A DNA stretch of 64,000 nucleotides from Oscillospiraceae bacterium (GCA_009784625.1 WRBI01000003.1:42070-106069), one strand, 5' to 3'; positions 43,055 to 52,027 are shown, numbered from the stretch's first letter. The notes: generated from the sequence alone by a model not told the origin. Made by a program: numbers and translations.

Positions 43055-43957
43055 ATGCAGACAGGGCGATTATTTGAAATTATATACATCCTGCTAAGCA
43101 AAGACCGGGTAACGGCCAAAGAGCTTTCAGAGCGGTTTTGTGTATCTACCCGGACAATTTACCGCGACATAGACACAATCAGCCTGGCAGGAATCCCCGT
43201 TTATACTGAAAAAGGCAAAGGCGGCGGGATTAGTCTGCTACCCGATTTTGTGCTGAACAAATCCATACTCAGCGAACACGAGCAGAGCGAAATCCTCGCT
43301 TCATTACAGGGGCTTACTCAAATCCAGTCCGCTGACGCGGGCCGCGTTTTACAAAAGCTGTCCGCCATATTTAATAAAACTGCCGCTAAGTGGCTTGAGG
43401 TAGATTTTTCAGATTGGGGTCTTTCGGGCCAAGACCACTGGGGCGACCTCAAATCCGCCATCCTGCAAAAACGGGTTACAGAGTTTGACTATTACAGCTC
43501 ATACAGCGAAAAGACCCGCCGCCGCGTTGAACCCATCCAGCTTTGGTTTAAGTCGCGGGCATGGTACCTAAAGGCCTACGACTTAACCAAACGTGGGGTA
43601 AGGGTATTTCGGCTAAGCCGCATTCGAAGTATGGCTGTAACAGACGAAATCTTCACCGGGAGAGACTTGCTGTTGGAAGATACTGAAAGGACGCCCCCGG
43701 TGCGTGATAAGCCGGACGCCGCCCTGCGGCTTCGCATAAAACCGGAAATGGCACACCGGGTGCTCGATGAGTTTGCCGGCGTCGTGGGCGAACAGGATAC
43801 AGACGGCAGCTACATCGTTTCGGTTTGTTGGCCGGAGGATAGCTGGGTATACGGAACCATTCTCTCGTTTGGCGAGTTCATAGAAGTTCTTGAGCCGGAA
43901 CACATCCGTAAAATCATTCGGGACAAGGCGAAAAGAATTTTCGAGCAATACCCTTAA
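43055..43957 (+). CDS. HTH/WYL-domain transcriptional regulator (YafY-like)
   Basis: About 300 residues. An N-terminal winged helix (AKELSERFCVSTRTIYRDID, about 20-40), then a WYL ligand-sensing domain (about 140-220, with YYSSYSEKTRRRVEPIQLWF and SRAWYLKAYDLTKRGVRVFR) and a WCX C-terminal extension. The GTG at 43052 directly precedes the ATG and either may be used. The palindrome TGACACGATGGTGTCA lies just upstream and a related one lies before the next gene. Autoregulation and control of 44027 are inferred. Confidence 0.85.
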   Translation: MQTGRLFEIIYILLSKDRVTAKELSERFCVSTRTIYRDIDTISLAGIPVYTEKGKGGGISLLPDFVLNKSILSEHEQSEILASLQGLTQIQSADAGRVLQKLSAIFNKTAAKWLEVDFSDWGLSGQDHWGDLKSAILQKRVTEFDYYSSYSEKTRRRVEPIQLWFKSRAWYLKAYDLTKRGVRVFRLSRIRSMAVTDEIFTGRDLLLEDTERTPPVRDKPDAALRLRIKPEMAHRVLDEFAGVVGEQDTDGSYIVSVCWPEDSWVYGTILSFGEFIEVLEPEHIRKIIRDKAKRIFEQYP

Positions 43958-43959
43958 TA

Positions 43960-43975
43960 TGACAGGCCGTTGTCT
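43960..43975. promoter_or_regulatory. Second operator-like palindrome, before the fusion gene
   Basis: TGACAGGCCGTTGTCT keeps the TGACA-N6-TGTC frame of the site at 43007. A TATAAT word (43988-43993) follows. Confidence 0.5.
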
Positions 43976-44026
43976 TATTAACGCTGATATAATTATGTTG
44001 CTACAAGAAAATTTGGGAGGGCAAGC

Positions 44027-45223
44027 ATGATTAAATATCTTTTTAAGGACACTTTCGCCGTAATTGGTAAAGTGGGACAAGGCTCGGTCGACAATTTTGA
44101 AGAATGGATTAACCCGCTCTGGGCCTCGCTGGAAAGCGGTCTCTCGGAAATTGAGGGCATTGTGCGCAAAAACGATGACGGCAATCCGCTTATTTGGGGC
44201 GCGCTGAATGACAGCAGCGAAAGTTACAAACGATGGGGAGAGCCCGGTTTTGACAATTCGGGAAAATATATGGCCGCCTGCGAAGCGGATGTGGACACGC
44301 CGGCCCCGGACGGGTGGGTGAAGTGGATTATCCCTGCCCAAACATATATGGTGGTGAGAAGCACGCCGGCAGAAAGCGAGAAAATTTACACCGACATAAC
44401 CGAAAAGTTTGGGTCAAAAATTATTGGGGTTGGCCACGCCTTTTTCCCCGAATATGACAACGAAGATTTGATTGACACTTATATCCCCATCGCAAATGGA
44501 ATGATGCACTGTCAGTCATGCGGCATGCCTATGACCGACGATTCCCATTTTGGGAATAATGCCGATGGGGAAAAAAATGAGGACTACTGCTGTTATTGTT
44601 ATCCTGACGGCGCATTCCCGGGCGAGTGTACCATGGAAGAAATGATCGAGATATGTGTACCGGTCATTGTAGAAAACGGCGTTTGCCCGAACAGCGAGAG
44701 CGCAAGAAAAATGCTCACGGAATTTTTTCCGACCCTAAAACGCTGGAAAAAGCAAAACATCGAAAAGCTGCAAGCCGCGCGCCAGGAAAGTTATCCACTC
44801 GTTGTTCCGCGAATTTTGCTTAACGGCCAAAGCAACGAGGCGCTGGAGCTGTATCAAAAAGCCTTTGGCGCAATCGTCAAGGAAAAAATCCTGTTCGCGG
44901 ATGCGGACCCAGCCGATTTTCAGTATGCCGATAAGTCAAAGGATGGCTTTGTCTATTACAGCGAGCTGATGGTCGGAAATCACATGATAATGGTAACGGA
45001 TGACGCGGGCGGACTCTTGAGCGGCCACTCCGGCACAAGACCGTCATTCACCGGCCTTTGCGTCAGCTTTGACTGCGAAGAAAAAGCAAGAGCGGCTTAT
45101 GACATTCTCAGCGTTGGGGCAGAAATTCTCGAACCAATTACAAGCAGCTCATTTTATACATTTTATACGACCGTTGAAGATAAGTTTGGCGTGGTGTGGG
45201 ATTTATACTATGGTGCGCCATAA
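44027..45223 (+). CDS. Three-domain fusion: GyrI-like, zinc ribbon, VOC domain
   Basis: 398 residues. Residues 1-155 look like a GyrI-like/AraC effector-binding domain (AQTYMVVRSTPAESEKIYTD). Residues 160-225 form a Cys-rich ribbon (HCQSCGMPMTDD, NEDYCCYCYPDGAFPGEC) of the Zn_ribbon_2 type. Residues 260-398 are a PhnB-like VOC/glyoxalase domain (ILLNGQSNEALELYQKAFG, GVVWDLYYGAP). Each domain occurs alone in WYL- or AraC-linked genes; the fusion suggests a small-molecule-binding or detoxifying protein. GGGAGGG precedes the ATG. The WYL regulator lies immediately upstream, and a TGACA/TGTC palindrome precedes the promoter. A DUF3788 gene follows in the same transcript. Confidence 0.78.
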   Translation: MIKYLFKDTFAVIGKVGQGSVDNFEEWINPLWASLESGLSEIEGIVRKNDDGNPLIWGALNDSSESYKRWGEPGFDNSGKYMAACEADVDTPAPDGWVKWIIPAQTYMVVRSTPAESEKIYTDITEKFGSKIIGVGHAFFPEYDNEDLIDTYIPIANGMMHCQSCGMPMTDDSHFGNNADGEKNEDYCCYCYPDGAFPGECTMEEMIEICVPVIVENGVCPNSESARKMLTEFFPTLKRWKKQNIEKLQAARQESYPLVVPRILLNGQSNEALELYQKAFGAIVKEKILFADADPADFQYADKSKDGFVYYSELMVGNHMIMVTDDAGGLLSGHSGTRPSFTGLCVSFDCEEKARAAYDILSVGAEILEPITSSSFYTFYTTVEDKFGVVWDLYYGAP

Positions 45224-45246
45224 CTTTTAAAGGAGGCCGCGATTTT

Positions 45247-45684
45247 ATGCAGTGGAGCGAAATGTTCACAAAAGGCAATCAGCCATCCCAAAGCCAGATA
45301 CAGGATTTTGTCGGATGCCCGCTGTGGGGTGATTTAGACGCCCATTTGCAGCAGGAATACAAGATCAAGCCCAAGATGTCACATAGCAGCTGCGCAATGG
45401 ACGGCGGCATGTGGAAGGGCTGGAATGTAAAGTATCAAAAGGGCGGCAAATCCATTTGTACCCTTTACCCAAAACAGGGATATATCCAATCCCTTGTACC
45501 TGTCAGCTTGCAGGATTTGGGCGAGGTCGAACTGATGCTGCCCACGTTCACTGCGTACACGCAGGACCTCTTTGCACAGTCCGGAACCTATCGCAACGGC
45601 AAGTCGCTGGCGTTTATGGTTAAAGACGAAGACGTGCTGCAAGACATGAAAGGTATAATCGCGCTGAGGGCGGCCAAACGTTGA
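45247..45684 (+). CDS. DUF3788-family protein
   Basis: 146 residues from the ATG at 45247 (AAAGGAGG upstream, 23 nt after the previous stop). The segment HSSCAMDGGMWKGWNVKYQKGGKSICTLYP matches the DUF3788 pattern in shortened form. The family is often found beside GyrI-like and WYL genes, as here, but has no known activity. Closed by the long hairpin at 45764. Confidence 0.72.
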   Translation: MQWSEMFTKGNQPSQSQIQDFVGCPLWGDLDAHLQQEYKIKPKMSHSSCAMDGGMWKGWNVKYQKGGKSICTLYPKQGYIQSLVPVSLQDLGEVELMLPTFTAYTQDLFAQSGTYRNGKSLAFMVKDEDVLQDMKGIIALRAAKR

Positions 45685-45763
45685 CTTGAAGAAAGTGTCT
45701 TTTCAGGCAGGACCGGTTCACCGACAGAGTGAAAGAGTTCCTCAAATCATTATAATGCGAATC

Positions 45764-45810
45764 AAACCCGAACCACTCCCCGATTTTTAATCGGGGAGTG
45801 GTTCGGGTTT
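45764..45810 (+). terminator. Long perfect hairpin, probable terminator
   Basis: A 22-bp perfect stem (left arm 45764-45785, right arm 45789-45810) with a 3-nt loop, 80 nt after the DUF3788 stop. The T tract is only three long. Confidence 0.6.
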
Positions 45811-46225
45811 AGCTGGCTTGGTCGAAATGTTCTTACAGAACTTTTGGAGGTATCCTATAAGAATCACGCTTTTGTACAGTCGATAAGCTCTATAACATCA
45901 TCAAACATGTTCGCGCGCCAACTTATCCACACCATATTATTTCACCCGCTCAGAAGGGCGTGAACAGCACGAATTACAATCCATTATCCATCTGTGCTTA
46001 GATCACAGCTGTTCTAAAACAAGCCCAGATCCGGCGGTCAAATTATGCATCTATACAAAACTTCAGCCAATCTTTCAAAATCACATCAAATTGTAGCGTT
46101 TTGAGGTTGCAAATCCCCAACTTTCTCCCCTAATATGAGAGGGCATTTCATCCTTTACACCAGTCGAGAAAAGGGGTATAGTTTATGTATGTAAGAAAGA
46201 TCGGATATGTGGTGCCGCTATGTGA
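45811..46225. other. Intergenic, AT-rich, no gene recognised
   Basis: No supportable frame. A short ATG-started frame from 46186 (43 codons) begins here but runs in a different phase from the hydrolase remnant that follows. Confidence 0.35.
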
Positions 46226-46420
46226 AGAAGGGCGAATGGTGCTGGCAACGCAAAACGCGAAGAAGTGCCTGACATTACTCAAGGGGCAACCCATTTCTAC
46301 AGTCCCAAATACATGACGCCGCCTAATTCTTCGCCTGCATGGGCATCTTCCCCAGATCTTGTCGAGATTCACATACCAGGAATTGATCCGGATGACTTCC
46401 GAATATTTAGACCGAGGTGA
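46226..46420 (+). pseudogene. Fragment resembling a SleB-type cell-wall hydrolase C terminus
   Basis: The open frame after the stop at 46223 reads GNAKREEVPDITQGATHFYS followed by a Pro-rich stretch (SPKYMTPPNSSPAWA). The DxTxGATHFY word, then Pro and Trp, is characteristic of the end of Hydrolase_2/SleB spore-cortex and cell-wall lytic enzymes. No start codon or catalytic upstream part is present in this frame, so it is a remnant, or the 3' end of a frameshifted small gene. It ends 4 nt before the next gene. Confidence 0.45.
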
Positions 46421-46424
46421 CGTA

Positions 46425-47104
46425 ATGAAAGCTATCATCCTATGTTTTCTCATCGCGTGTTTAGCAATAACAGTGCCGAGTGTTATCGACAATATACCTA
46501 AAACGAAACGCACTTTGATTACAGCTTAGACCTTATTGAAAGCGGCAAACACTTTCGCATTTGGGGAGTAAGGTATGGCACTGATTCGTTTTGGACTGAG
46601 TTCGAATATGAAATCTACGATCATGACGGCCGACTTTTAGAGTCGGAAAGAGTATGGCGAGTTGCGCCGCGAATAGAGTATCTCAACTGCGGCAACATCC
46701 TTTCCCTGCGCGTTGCGCCCGGCACGGGGGTATGGTGGAAACGCTATTACGACCTGGGCACCGGAGCCATTTCGCAACCACTTTATCAAGTCGTCTTGGA
46801 CGGATACGGAATGGCTATCTTTACACGCTGGGATGGTGAGCAGCACTTGTTGGTTGCGCAGAATATTTTTGATCCCGAAAGCTTTCAGCGGGAGTTTGCG
46901 CTTGACTTTATACGTGTGGTAGAAGCTACGCCGGTCCTGTCGGCACAGTGGATGGATGAGCGCAGTTTTAAGCTTTTTTATCTGACAAGCTCTGGTGTTG
47001 AGCAAGAAGTTATATTGTGTTTTCGGGCTGCTTATGCTGCCGGGCCGCAGTGCAATTCGCACTTTGTGCCCCAATGCTTTTGTATCTTAATGTTCACTGT
47101 CTAA
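46425..47104 (+). pseudogene. Secreted protein gene split by a one-base frameshift
   Basis: The ATG at 46425 (GAGGTGA upstream) opens a signal peptide frame (MKAIILCFLIACLAITVPS) that stops at 46529. A second frame, open from about 46504 to 47104, continues as NETHFDYSLDLIES and runs about 200 residues rich in Trp, Tyr and Phe. Adding one A to the four-A tract at 46500-46503 joins them into one protein of about 225 residues. Either a true frameshift, a slipping tract that switches the gene on and off, or a sequencing error. No known domain is recognised. Confidence 0.6.
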
Positions 47105-47175
47105 AAAAGTTCTGCAAGATTGAACGCAGATAGAAGCATTCCTACAGCATCCGTACTCGGGAGCCGCATAAGTAC

Positions 47176-47219
47176 AAAGAAAAAAGCGCCCATGAAGCTC
47201 AATTTTGAGCTTCATGGGC
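47176..47219 (-). terminator. Terminator of the acyltransferase gene
   Basis: A 15-bp perfect stem GCCCATGAAGCTCAA/TTGAGCTTCATGGGC with a 2-nt loop is followed on the minus strand by GC and six T residues. Confidence 0.8.
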
Positions 47220-47259
47220 TTGTCACATCCGGCCATTTTAGATGCAGCATGTCAGTTGT

Positions 47260-48417
47260 CTACAATATTTTACCAAGCGGTTTGACCTTAATAAGTGGGA
47301 TACACAGCGCATATGTCAGCAAAACAGATATTATGCTGACAATCACGAATTTTCCAACAGCCCCGCCAATAACCACTGTGTCAAGTATATATTGAATCGC
47401 CAAGACAATTGGCATATGAAAGATGTAAGCGGCATAAGAACTCCGAGCCAATGTTTTCAAGATAGGCGTGGTCAGGTTGCATTTTTCTCGAAACAGTGTA
47501 AGCAAACCAAACGTCAAAGCAACAGCAAGTAAAGATTCACAAACCGCCCAAAACATATCCCACAACTCGCGGCTGACGCCCGGAGCGCCCATGTAAATGT
47601 AAACAGCCGTAATAATCCCAATCACAAAGCAGGTATATCCTGTCTTTGTATCTAGCGTGTTGAGCCAATTCTTACGGTATGCGGTTATTCCGGCGACAAA
47701 CATAACAAGATATTGCGGCCAGTGAGCTATCTCAACTTGGAAGAAACCCAGCAGCCCCACCCAATAGTCAATGGGATACCACATGCGCACGATTAGCGAC
47801 AGGACAGCAATGACGGCAAAAATTACGCTGAGGTGCAATACTGAGAATGGCTTACTCTCCTGCTTAATGACAGGCACTTTCAAGATTTTGCGTAAAAACC
47901 AATAAATTGCCGCATACACCAGCAGGTGTTGTATGAACCAGGCGTGCCCAAAGTTCAAATGAGGGAATCGGTCAATTGAATCAACAAAACCTGTCGGCAT
48001 CCCGCCAATTCCAAGCCAAATATTCGTATAATACTGGAAGAACGATAGAGGCAGATTGCCGGAGTAAAGTGTATAATAAAAATACATTTGGATAGGCCCC
48101 ATAATTAGAAAAACAAACAGAAGCGGAATGCCGAATCTAAGTAAGCGCTTGGTTAGGAATCTTTCTCCGTTGTTACGGTCAAAAGCCATTGGGATGAAAT
48201 ATCCCGAAATCAAAAAAAGAAATCCCATGAAAAACCCGGCATTTACCGCAAAAAATCGGCCAAGCGTCGATATGGATTCACCGAGGCTGCTTTGGAAAGG
48301 CCAGAAACCACCCGTTGGGCCATATGCCTGCCCTACGTGGTGAATAATCACTAATGTAACAAGGAATACCTTTATGTTGTCTAAGTAGTATATTCGGCCA
48401 TTATTTTCTTTTTTCAC
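47260..48417 (-). CDS. Acyltransferase-3 family membrane protein
   Basis: 385 residues with about ten membrane helices. The N-terminal YLDNIKVFLVTLVIIHHVGQ is the family hallmark, including the catalytic-type His. Family members O-acetylate sugars on surface polysaccharides, peptidoglycan or macrolides. GTG start at 48417 with GGAGGTAA upstream. It follows a Crp-like regulator gene by 76 nt in the same direction, and its own terminator lies at 47176. The substrate is unknown. Confidence 0.85.
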   Translation of the reverse strand: MKKENNGRIYYLDNIKVFLVTLVIIHHVGQAYGPTGGFWPFQSSLGESISTLGRFFAVNAGFFMGFLFLISGYFIPMAFDRNNGERFLTKRLLRFGIPLLFVFLIMGPIQMYFYYTLYSGNLPLSFFQYYTNIWLGIGGMPTGFVDSIDRFPHLNFGHAWFIQHLLVYAAIYWFLRKILKVPVIKQESKPFSVLHLSVIFAVIAVLSLIVRMWYPIDYWVGLLGFFQVEIAHWPQYLVMFVAGITAYRKNWLNTLDTKTGYTCFVIGIITAVYIYMGAPGVSRELWDMFWAVCESLLAVALTFGLLTLFREKCNLTTPILKTLARSSYAAYIFHMPIVLAIQYILDTVVIGGAVGKFVIVSIISVLLTYALCIPLIKVKPLGKIL

Positions 48418-48493
48418 AGATTTACCTCCACCTAAGATTGTTGTAGCTAAAACGAATCATAGCGCAGAGGTAAAATTATGTCATTGACTTATA

Positions 48494-49090
48494 TCAATTC
48501 TTGTTTCGTATTCTGCTGAGCGTTTCGGGGGATATGCCGAGATAGGAGGCGATATGTCGAAGCTGAATGCGGTTATCATACTTTTTGAAGTATTCCTTAA
48601 AATGTGCATATCGTGTTGGCGCGTCATAAAGCAGCAGTTCCATTTCGCGGTATCTCAACTCTAAGACATCATGCTCGCTGTATTTCTGCAACACATTTTT
48701 CCACCTGACGTCACTGCGCCAGTAATGCATAAATTCATCTCTTGACATTGCGTATACTTCTGATTCTTCTAATGCTTGAATGTATACAGGTGCCAATACA
48801 TCGAGCGTAATCGCGCTGTATGAAGACACAAACATGCCGTCCCCAGTGAAGTCATGCGTGGCTTCATTGCCGTCCTTATCAATGAAATACAGCCTAAACA
48901 GGCCTTGCGCTATATAAGCCAAGGATGTATTTGGGATATTTGGCGTTGAAAAGTATTCATCTGCTTTATACACAACCCTCGACAACCGCTTTGAGAAATC
49001 GGCAATTTCTTTGTCAGAGAAATTTTCCGCTATTGGTTCAGCCAATTGCTTTAACAGATTGCCAACACTCAATAGTGCAGCATTGTCCAT
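48494..49090 (-). CDS. Crp/Fnr-family regulator with short C-terminal HTH
   Basis: 198 residues. A cyclic-nucleotide-binding-like barrel (about 30-130, AYIAQGLFRLYFIDKDGNE) and a C-terminal helix-turn-helix (IQLRHIASYLGISPETLSRI, 172-192) that ends right after the recognition helix, as in many CRP-like proteins of Bacteroidota and Clostridia. AAGGGGG precedes the ATG. It probably controls the adjacent acyltransferase. Confidence 0.82.
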   Translation of the reverse strand: MDNAALLSVGNLLKQLAEPIAENFSDKEIADFSKRLSRVVYKADEYFSTPNIPNTSLAYIAQGLFRLYFIDKDGNEATHDFTGDGMFVSSYSAITLDVLAPVYIQALEESEVYAMSRDEFMHYWRSDVRWKNVLQKYSEHDVLELRYREMELLLYDAPTRYAHFKEYFKKYDNRIQLRHIASYLGISPETLSRIRNKN

Positions 49091-49164
49091 AACTTAACCC
49101 CCTTATTTAATATAATAGAACAAAAGCAGTCAACCCTAATGACAGGGTTCGACTGCTTTCTGTT

Positions 49165-49249
49165 TGGTGCGGGTAAAGAGACTTGAACTCCCACGGGTAA
49201 CCCCACTAGATCCTAAGTCTAGCGCGTCTGCCAATTCCGCCATACCCGC
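49165..49249 (-). tRNA. tRNA-Leu (anticodon UAG)
   Basis: Class II cloverleaf on the minus strand. Acceptor GCGGGTA/TACCCGC, anticodon loop CTTAGGA between CTAGA and TCTAG, long variable arm, encoded CCA. Confidence 0.93.
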
Positions 49250-49290
49250 ACAGACTCTTTGAAGCCTGTATAAAAGCGACAACAGAGATG

Positions 49291-49320
49291 ATTATACCAT
49301 GAGCGCAGCCATGGTATAAT
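49291..49320. repeat. Palindrome, first of a pair
   Basis: 11-bp arms ATTATACCATG/CATGGTATAAT, 8-bp centre. The word ATTATACCAT recurs at 49381-49390. Confidence 0.55.
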
Positions 49321-49354
49321 TGGCCATCGCCGTAGGCGCGGCCATCAAAATCCG

Positions 49355-49386
49355 TATAATGTTCACGCCTTTCAGTGAACATTATA
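49355..49386. repeat. Palindrome, second of a pair
   Basis: 12-bp arms TATAATGTTCAC/GTGAACATTATA, 8-bp centre. With the first it fills the gap between the tRNA gene and 49400. No gene is seen up to 49510. Confidence 0.55.
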
Positions 49387-49509
49387 CCATCTAACCAACC
49401 AAAAGTCAATGCAAGGCAGATGCGTAGAAAACGCCGAAAAGCGAAAGCAGAGGCAGTCTAAGCCGCCACTGCTCTGTTATACGCACCAGAGGTAAAACGC
49501 GGATTGTGG

Positions 49510-50190
49510 TCAGCGCACACCAGTCAATATGCCAAAGGCATGCGGGCAGACCGTGCGGCATAAATAACACTTGATTCTTAACTTTCCGCCTTCTGTCACG
49601 AAGAATTTAGAACATCCTTTTTTCCCGAACGCCGCAGGGTCATTCAGCGCCCCCACAGGGCAGGCGCTCACGCATTTGTTGCAGTTTCCACAAATGTTGG
49701 ACTGCATTTTTTCATCCGGCTCCAGCTCCGCGTCGGTGAGGACGGCGCTCAGCCAAAGCAGATTTCCGTACTGCGGATTGGTAAGTAAATAATTTTTGCC
49801 GATGACACCGATTCCCGCGAGCTGGGCGGCATGTTTGAGGGAGATGTGTCCGAAAAATTCTTTTTGCCCATTCCTGTCCACCGATTTGCCGCCCGCCGCA
49901 CTTATGTCCTTTGCCTTATGCCCGCCGGCCTTTATTTTCTTTGCCACTTTTTTTGCCATCTCGGTCATTGTGACAAGCATTTCGTTTCGAATTGCGGTAT
50001 ACGCGTCTATATCGTTTAAGGCTTCCGGTGAAAACGCGGCGCCCAAAACAATCACGCTGTGACATTCCGGGAGCAGGTCGGTGGGCTTGAAGCCGTCCGG
50101 CGCCAAGCTGAAATCTTTAGAGTCGGCTATGCCGACGATATCCGCCCCCGCCTGTATCCCATATTCTTTCACCATCTCACCGGTCAGCAT
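49510..50190 (-). CDS. QueG-like 4Fe-4S protein
   Basis: 226 residues. The N-terminal part resembles the epoxyqueuosine-reductase fold (GADIVGIADSKDFSLAP, GAAFSPEAL). The C terminus carries two iron-sulfur sites: CGNCNKCVSACPVGAL and CYLCRTVCPH. At 226 residues it lacks the C-terminal HEAT repeats of true QueG (about 380), so it belongs to the short 4Fe-4S double-cluster relatives of unknown role. Ribosome site AGGGGG. Confidence 0.78.
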   Translation of the reverse strand: MLTGEMVKEYGIQAGADIVGIADSKDFSLAPDGFKPTDLLPECHSVIVLGAAFSPEALNDIDAYTAIRNEMLVTMTEMAKKVAKKIKAGGHKAKDISAAGGKSVDRNGQKEFFGHISLKHAAQLAGIGVIGKNYLLTNPQYGNLLWLSAVLTDAELEPDEKMQSNICGNCNKCVSACPVGALNDPAAFGKKGCSKFFVTEGGKLRIKCYLCRTVCPHAFGILTGVR

Positions 50191-50232
50191 TGGTCACATT
50201 CCCCCTGTCAGTTTGCCCGTCAAATAGCGGCC

Positions 50233-50694
50233 TTACCGCCCGCCGCTCACAATTTCGCCGGTCTGCTCAATTTGCGTGATCAAACCAACCCTTTGCCCGT
50301 GACGCCCGCCCTCAAAATCAGCCGCCAGCCATTGCTCTACAATCATCAGCGCCAGACCCTCGCCGACCACGCGCGCGCCCAGGCTGAGCATGTTGGCGTC
50401 ATTGTGTTTTCTGGAAAGAACCGCCGAATAGGGTTCGGTGCAGGTCACACAGCGAATCCCCTTTACTTTGTTGGCGGCTATCCCGATGCCCACCCCGGTC
50501 CCGCAGACGAGAATCCCTTTTTCACAGCGTCCGGAGGCCACAGCGGTCGCCGCCATCAGCCCATACTCCGGATAATCACAGCGCTCGCCGGTGTGTGTGC
50601 CCAGGTCTGAGAACGGAATTTCGCGAGCGGTTAAGTACTGCGCAATCGCGTTTTTGAGCGGAAACCCCGCGTGGTCGCTTGCCAGTGCGATCAT
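50233..50694 (-). CDS. rpiB: Ribose 5-phosphate isomerase B
   Basis: 153 residues. RpiB/LacAB motifs: ASDHAGFPLK at the start, GILVCGTGVGIGIAANKVKG with the catalytic Cys, and RKHNDANMLSLGARVVG. It interconverts ribulose and ribose 5-phosphate in the pentose phosphate pathway. It starts 3 nt after the EcsC-like stop, so the two are translated together. Confidence 0.93.
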   Translation of the reverse strand: MIALASDHAGFPLKNAIAQYLTAREIPFSDLGTHTGERCDYPEYGLMAATAVASGRCEKGILVCGTGVGIGIAANKVKGIRCVTCTEPYSAVLSRKHNDANMLSLGARVVGEGLALMIVEQWLAADFEGGRHGQRVGLITQIEQTGEIVSGGR

Positions 50695-50697
50695 GGT

Positions 50698-51522
50698 TTA
50701 TCTCTCACTTTCTGTTGTTTGTTGGTCGGTGACATCTGAAAAATCAACGTCAATTATATCGTCGCCAAGGTTCTGGTAGTGCGCAGTACTGGCCATCGGC
50801 AGGCCGATCAGATAATTTTCAAGCCGATTTGACATTGGCTTAAACATAGCGTAAGTAATACCGCCCGAAGCCAGCGCACCAATAAGGGGAATGGCCTTGC
50901 CAACGCCTTTCGCGAAGGTCGCTTTTGTCAGCTTCACGCCAACCATGCCCGCAACTTTTTTTACGATCGGATAGATGGCCGTTTGGGTCAGCGCCATGCG
51001 AATCAGCTTTTTCTCGGCCGCAATTGCCACGGCGTGCGCGATTTTTACCAGCGCTTTGTTGGCGGCGTCCACCCCGAACATCACGCCGATAAAAAGAATA
51101 AGCTGGTGGGACATTGCGTCGTCAAACCCGTCGTGGTCATCGCGGAACATCTCCGGCCAGCCGTACAAGTATGCGAGTTTTTGCAGGATGCGTATGATAT
51201 GCCCGAAAAACTGAGCCATGTCGGCGGGCAGTGTGGCCGCAATCGCAAAGCCGCCCGGTATTCCTGCCAGAGCGGAGATCCCGGATACTTTGGTTGTCTC
51301 GTAGTTGATACACGCTCTGGCAATTGGCGCTAAATCTTTCGGGCTCAGTCCGGCCTGCGCGGGGTTAAGCACAATTGCCTTTTCAACTACGTCTTTGCCA
51401 AAGTGCGGGGACAACGCTTTGCGCAAAAAGTTTGCCCGGTTGATTTTAACTCCCGGCAGCTCCATCGCCGAGTGTAACACCATTTCAAATTTATTGCTTT
51501 GATTCTCCTGGTTTTCCGCCAT
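50698..51522 (-). CDS. EcsC-family protein
   Basis: 274 residues. The central part fits the EcsC domain: GIPGGFAIAATLPADMAQFF followed by HIIRILQKLAYLYGWPEMF, with Gly-rich hydrophobic helices toward the C terminus (PLIGALASGGITYAMFKP). EcsC was named from the Bacillus Ecs ABC locus; its biochemical role is unknown. I chose the ATG at 51522 (AGGAGG upstream); a GTG just before is also possible. Confidence 0.7.
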   Translation of the reverse strand: MAENQENQSNKFEMVLHSAMELPGVKINRANFLRKALSPHFGKDVVEKAIVLNPAQAGLSPKDLAPIARACINYETTKVSGISALAGIPGGFAIAATLPADMAQFFGHIIRILQKLAYLYGWPEMFRDDHDGFDDAMSHQLILFIGVMFGVDAANKALVKIAHAVAIAAEKKLIRMALTQTAIYPIVKKVAGMVGVKLTKATFAKGVGKAIPLIGALASGGITYAMFKPMSNRLENYLIGLPMASTAHYQNLGDDIIDVDFSDVTDQQTTESER

Positions 51523-51577
51523 CACGCTTACCTCCTGTTTGGTATACTCTGATTCATTCTACCAAAATCCCACCGGC

Positions 51578-52027
51578 CTAACCCCCGCCGCCCGCCTGCT
51601 TCTGCGCACAAGCGACTGCCATCTGATCGCACCGCTCATTTTCGGGGTGGCCGACATGTCCGCGAATCCAGTTGAAACTGACCGTATGATGACTGAGCAG
51701 CGGCAATAGTTTCTGCCACAAATCGGCGTTGGGGACAGGCTCGTTTGGCTTTTTCATCCAGTTTTTCTTCTTCCAGTTATAAACCCAGCCCTTTTCGACC
51801 GAGTTGACAACATAGGTCGAGTCGCTGTAAAGCGAGACGGCGCACGGCTCTTTTAAGGCCGCAAGCCCCTCAATGACCGCGGTCAGCTCCATTCGGTTGT
51901 TGGTGGTGTGCGGCTGGCCGCCGCACAATTCCCGCTCATGTTCGCCATACCGCAGGATCGTCCCCCAGCCGCCCGGTCCGGGATTCCCTGAGCAGGCGCC
52001 GTCGGTGTATAGTGTTACCTGTTTCAT
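51578..52027 (-). CDS. rnhA: Ribonuclease HI
   Basis: 149 residues. It degrades RNA in RNA-DNA hybrids. Active-site acids are visible: Asp in YTDGACSGNPGPGGWG, Glu in NNRMELTAVIEGL, Asp in LYSDSTYVVN, and Asp in ENERCDQMA, with the His in RGHVGHPENE. A basic Lys/Trp handle (WVYNWKKKNWMKKP) is present as in the E. coli enzyme. ATGA overlap with the upstream GNAT gene. Confidence 0.94.
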   Translation of the reverse strand: MKQVTLYTDGACSGNPGPGGWGTILRYGEHERELCGGQPHTTNNRMELTAVIEGLAALKEPCAVSLYSDSTYVVNSVEKGWVYNWKKKNWMKKPNEPVPNADLWQKLLPLLSHHTVSFNWIRGHVGHPENERCDQMAVACAQKQAGGGG

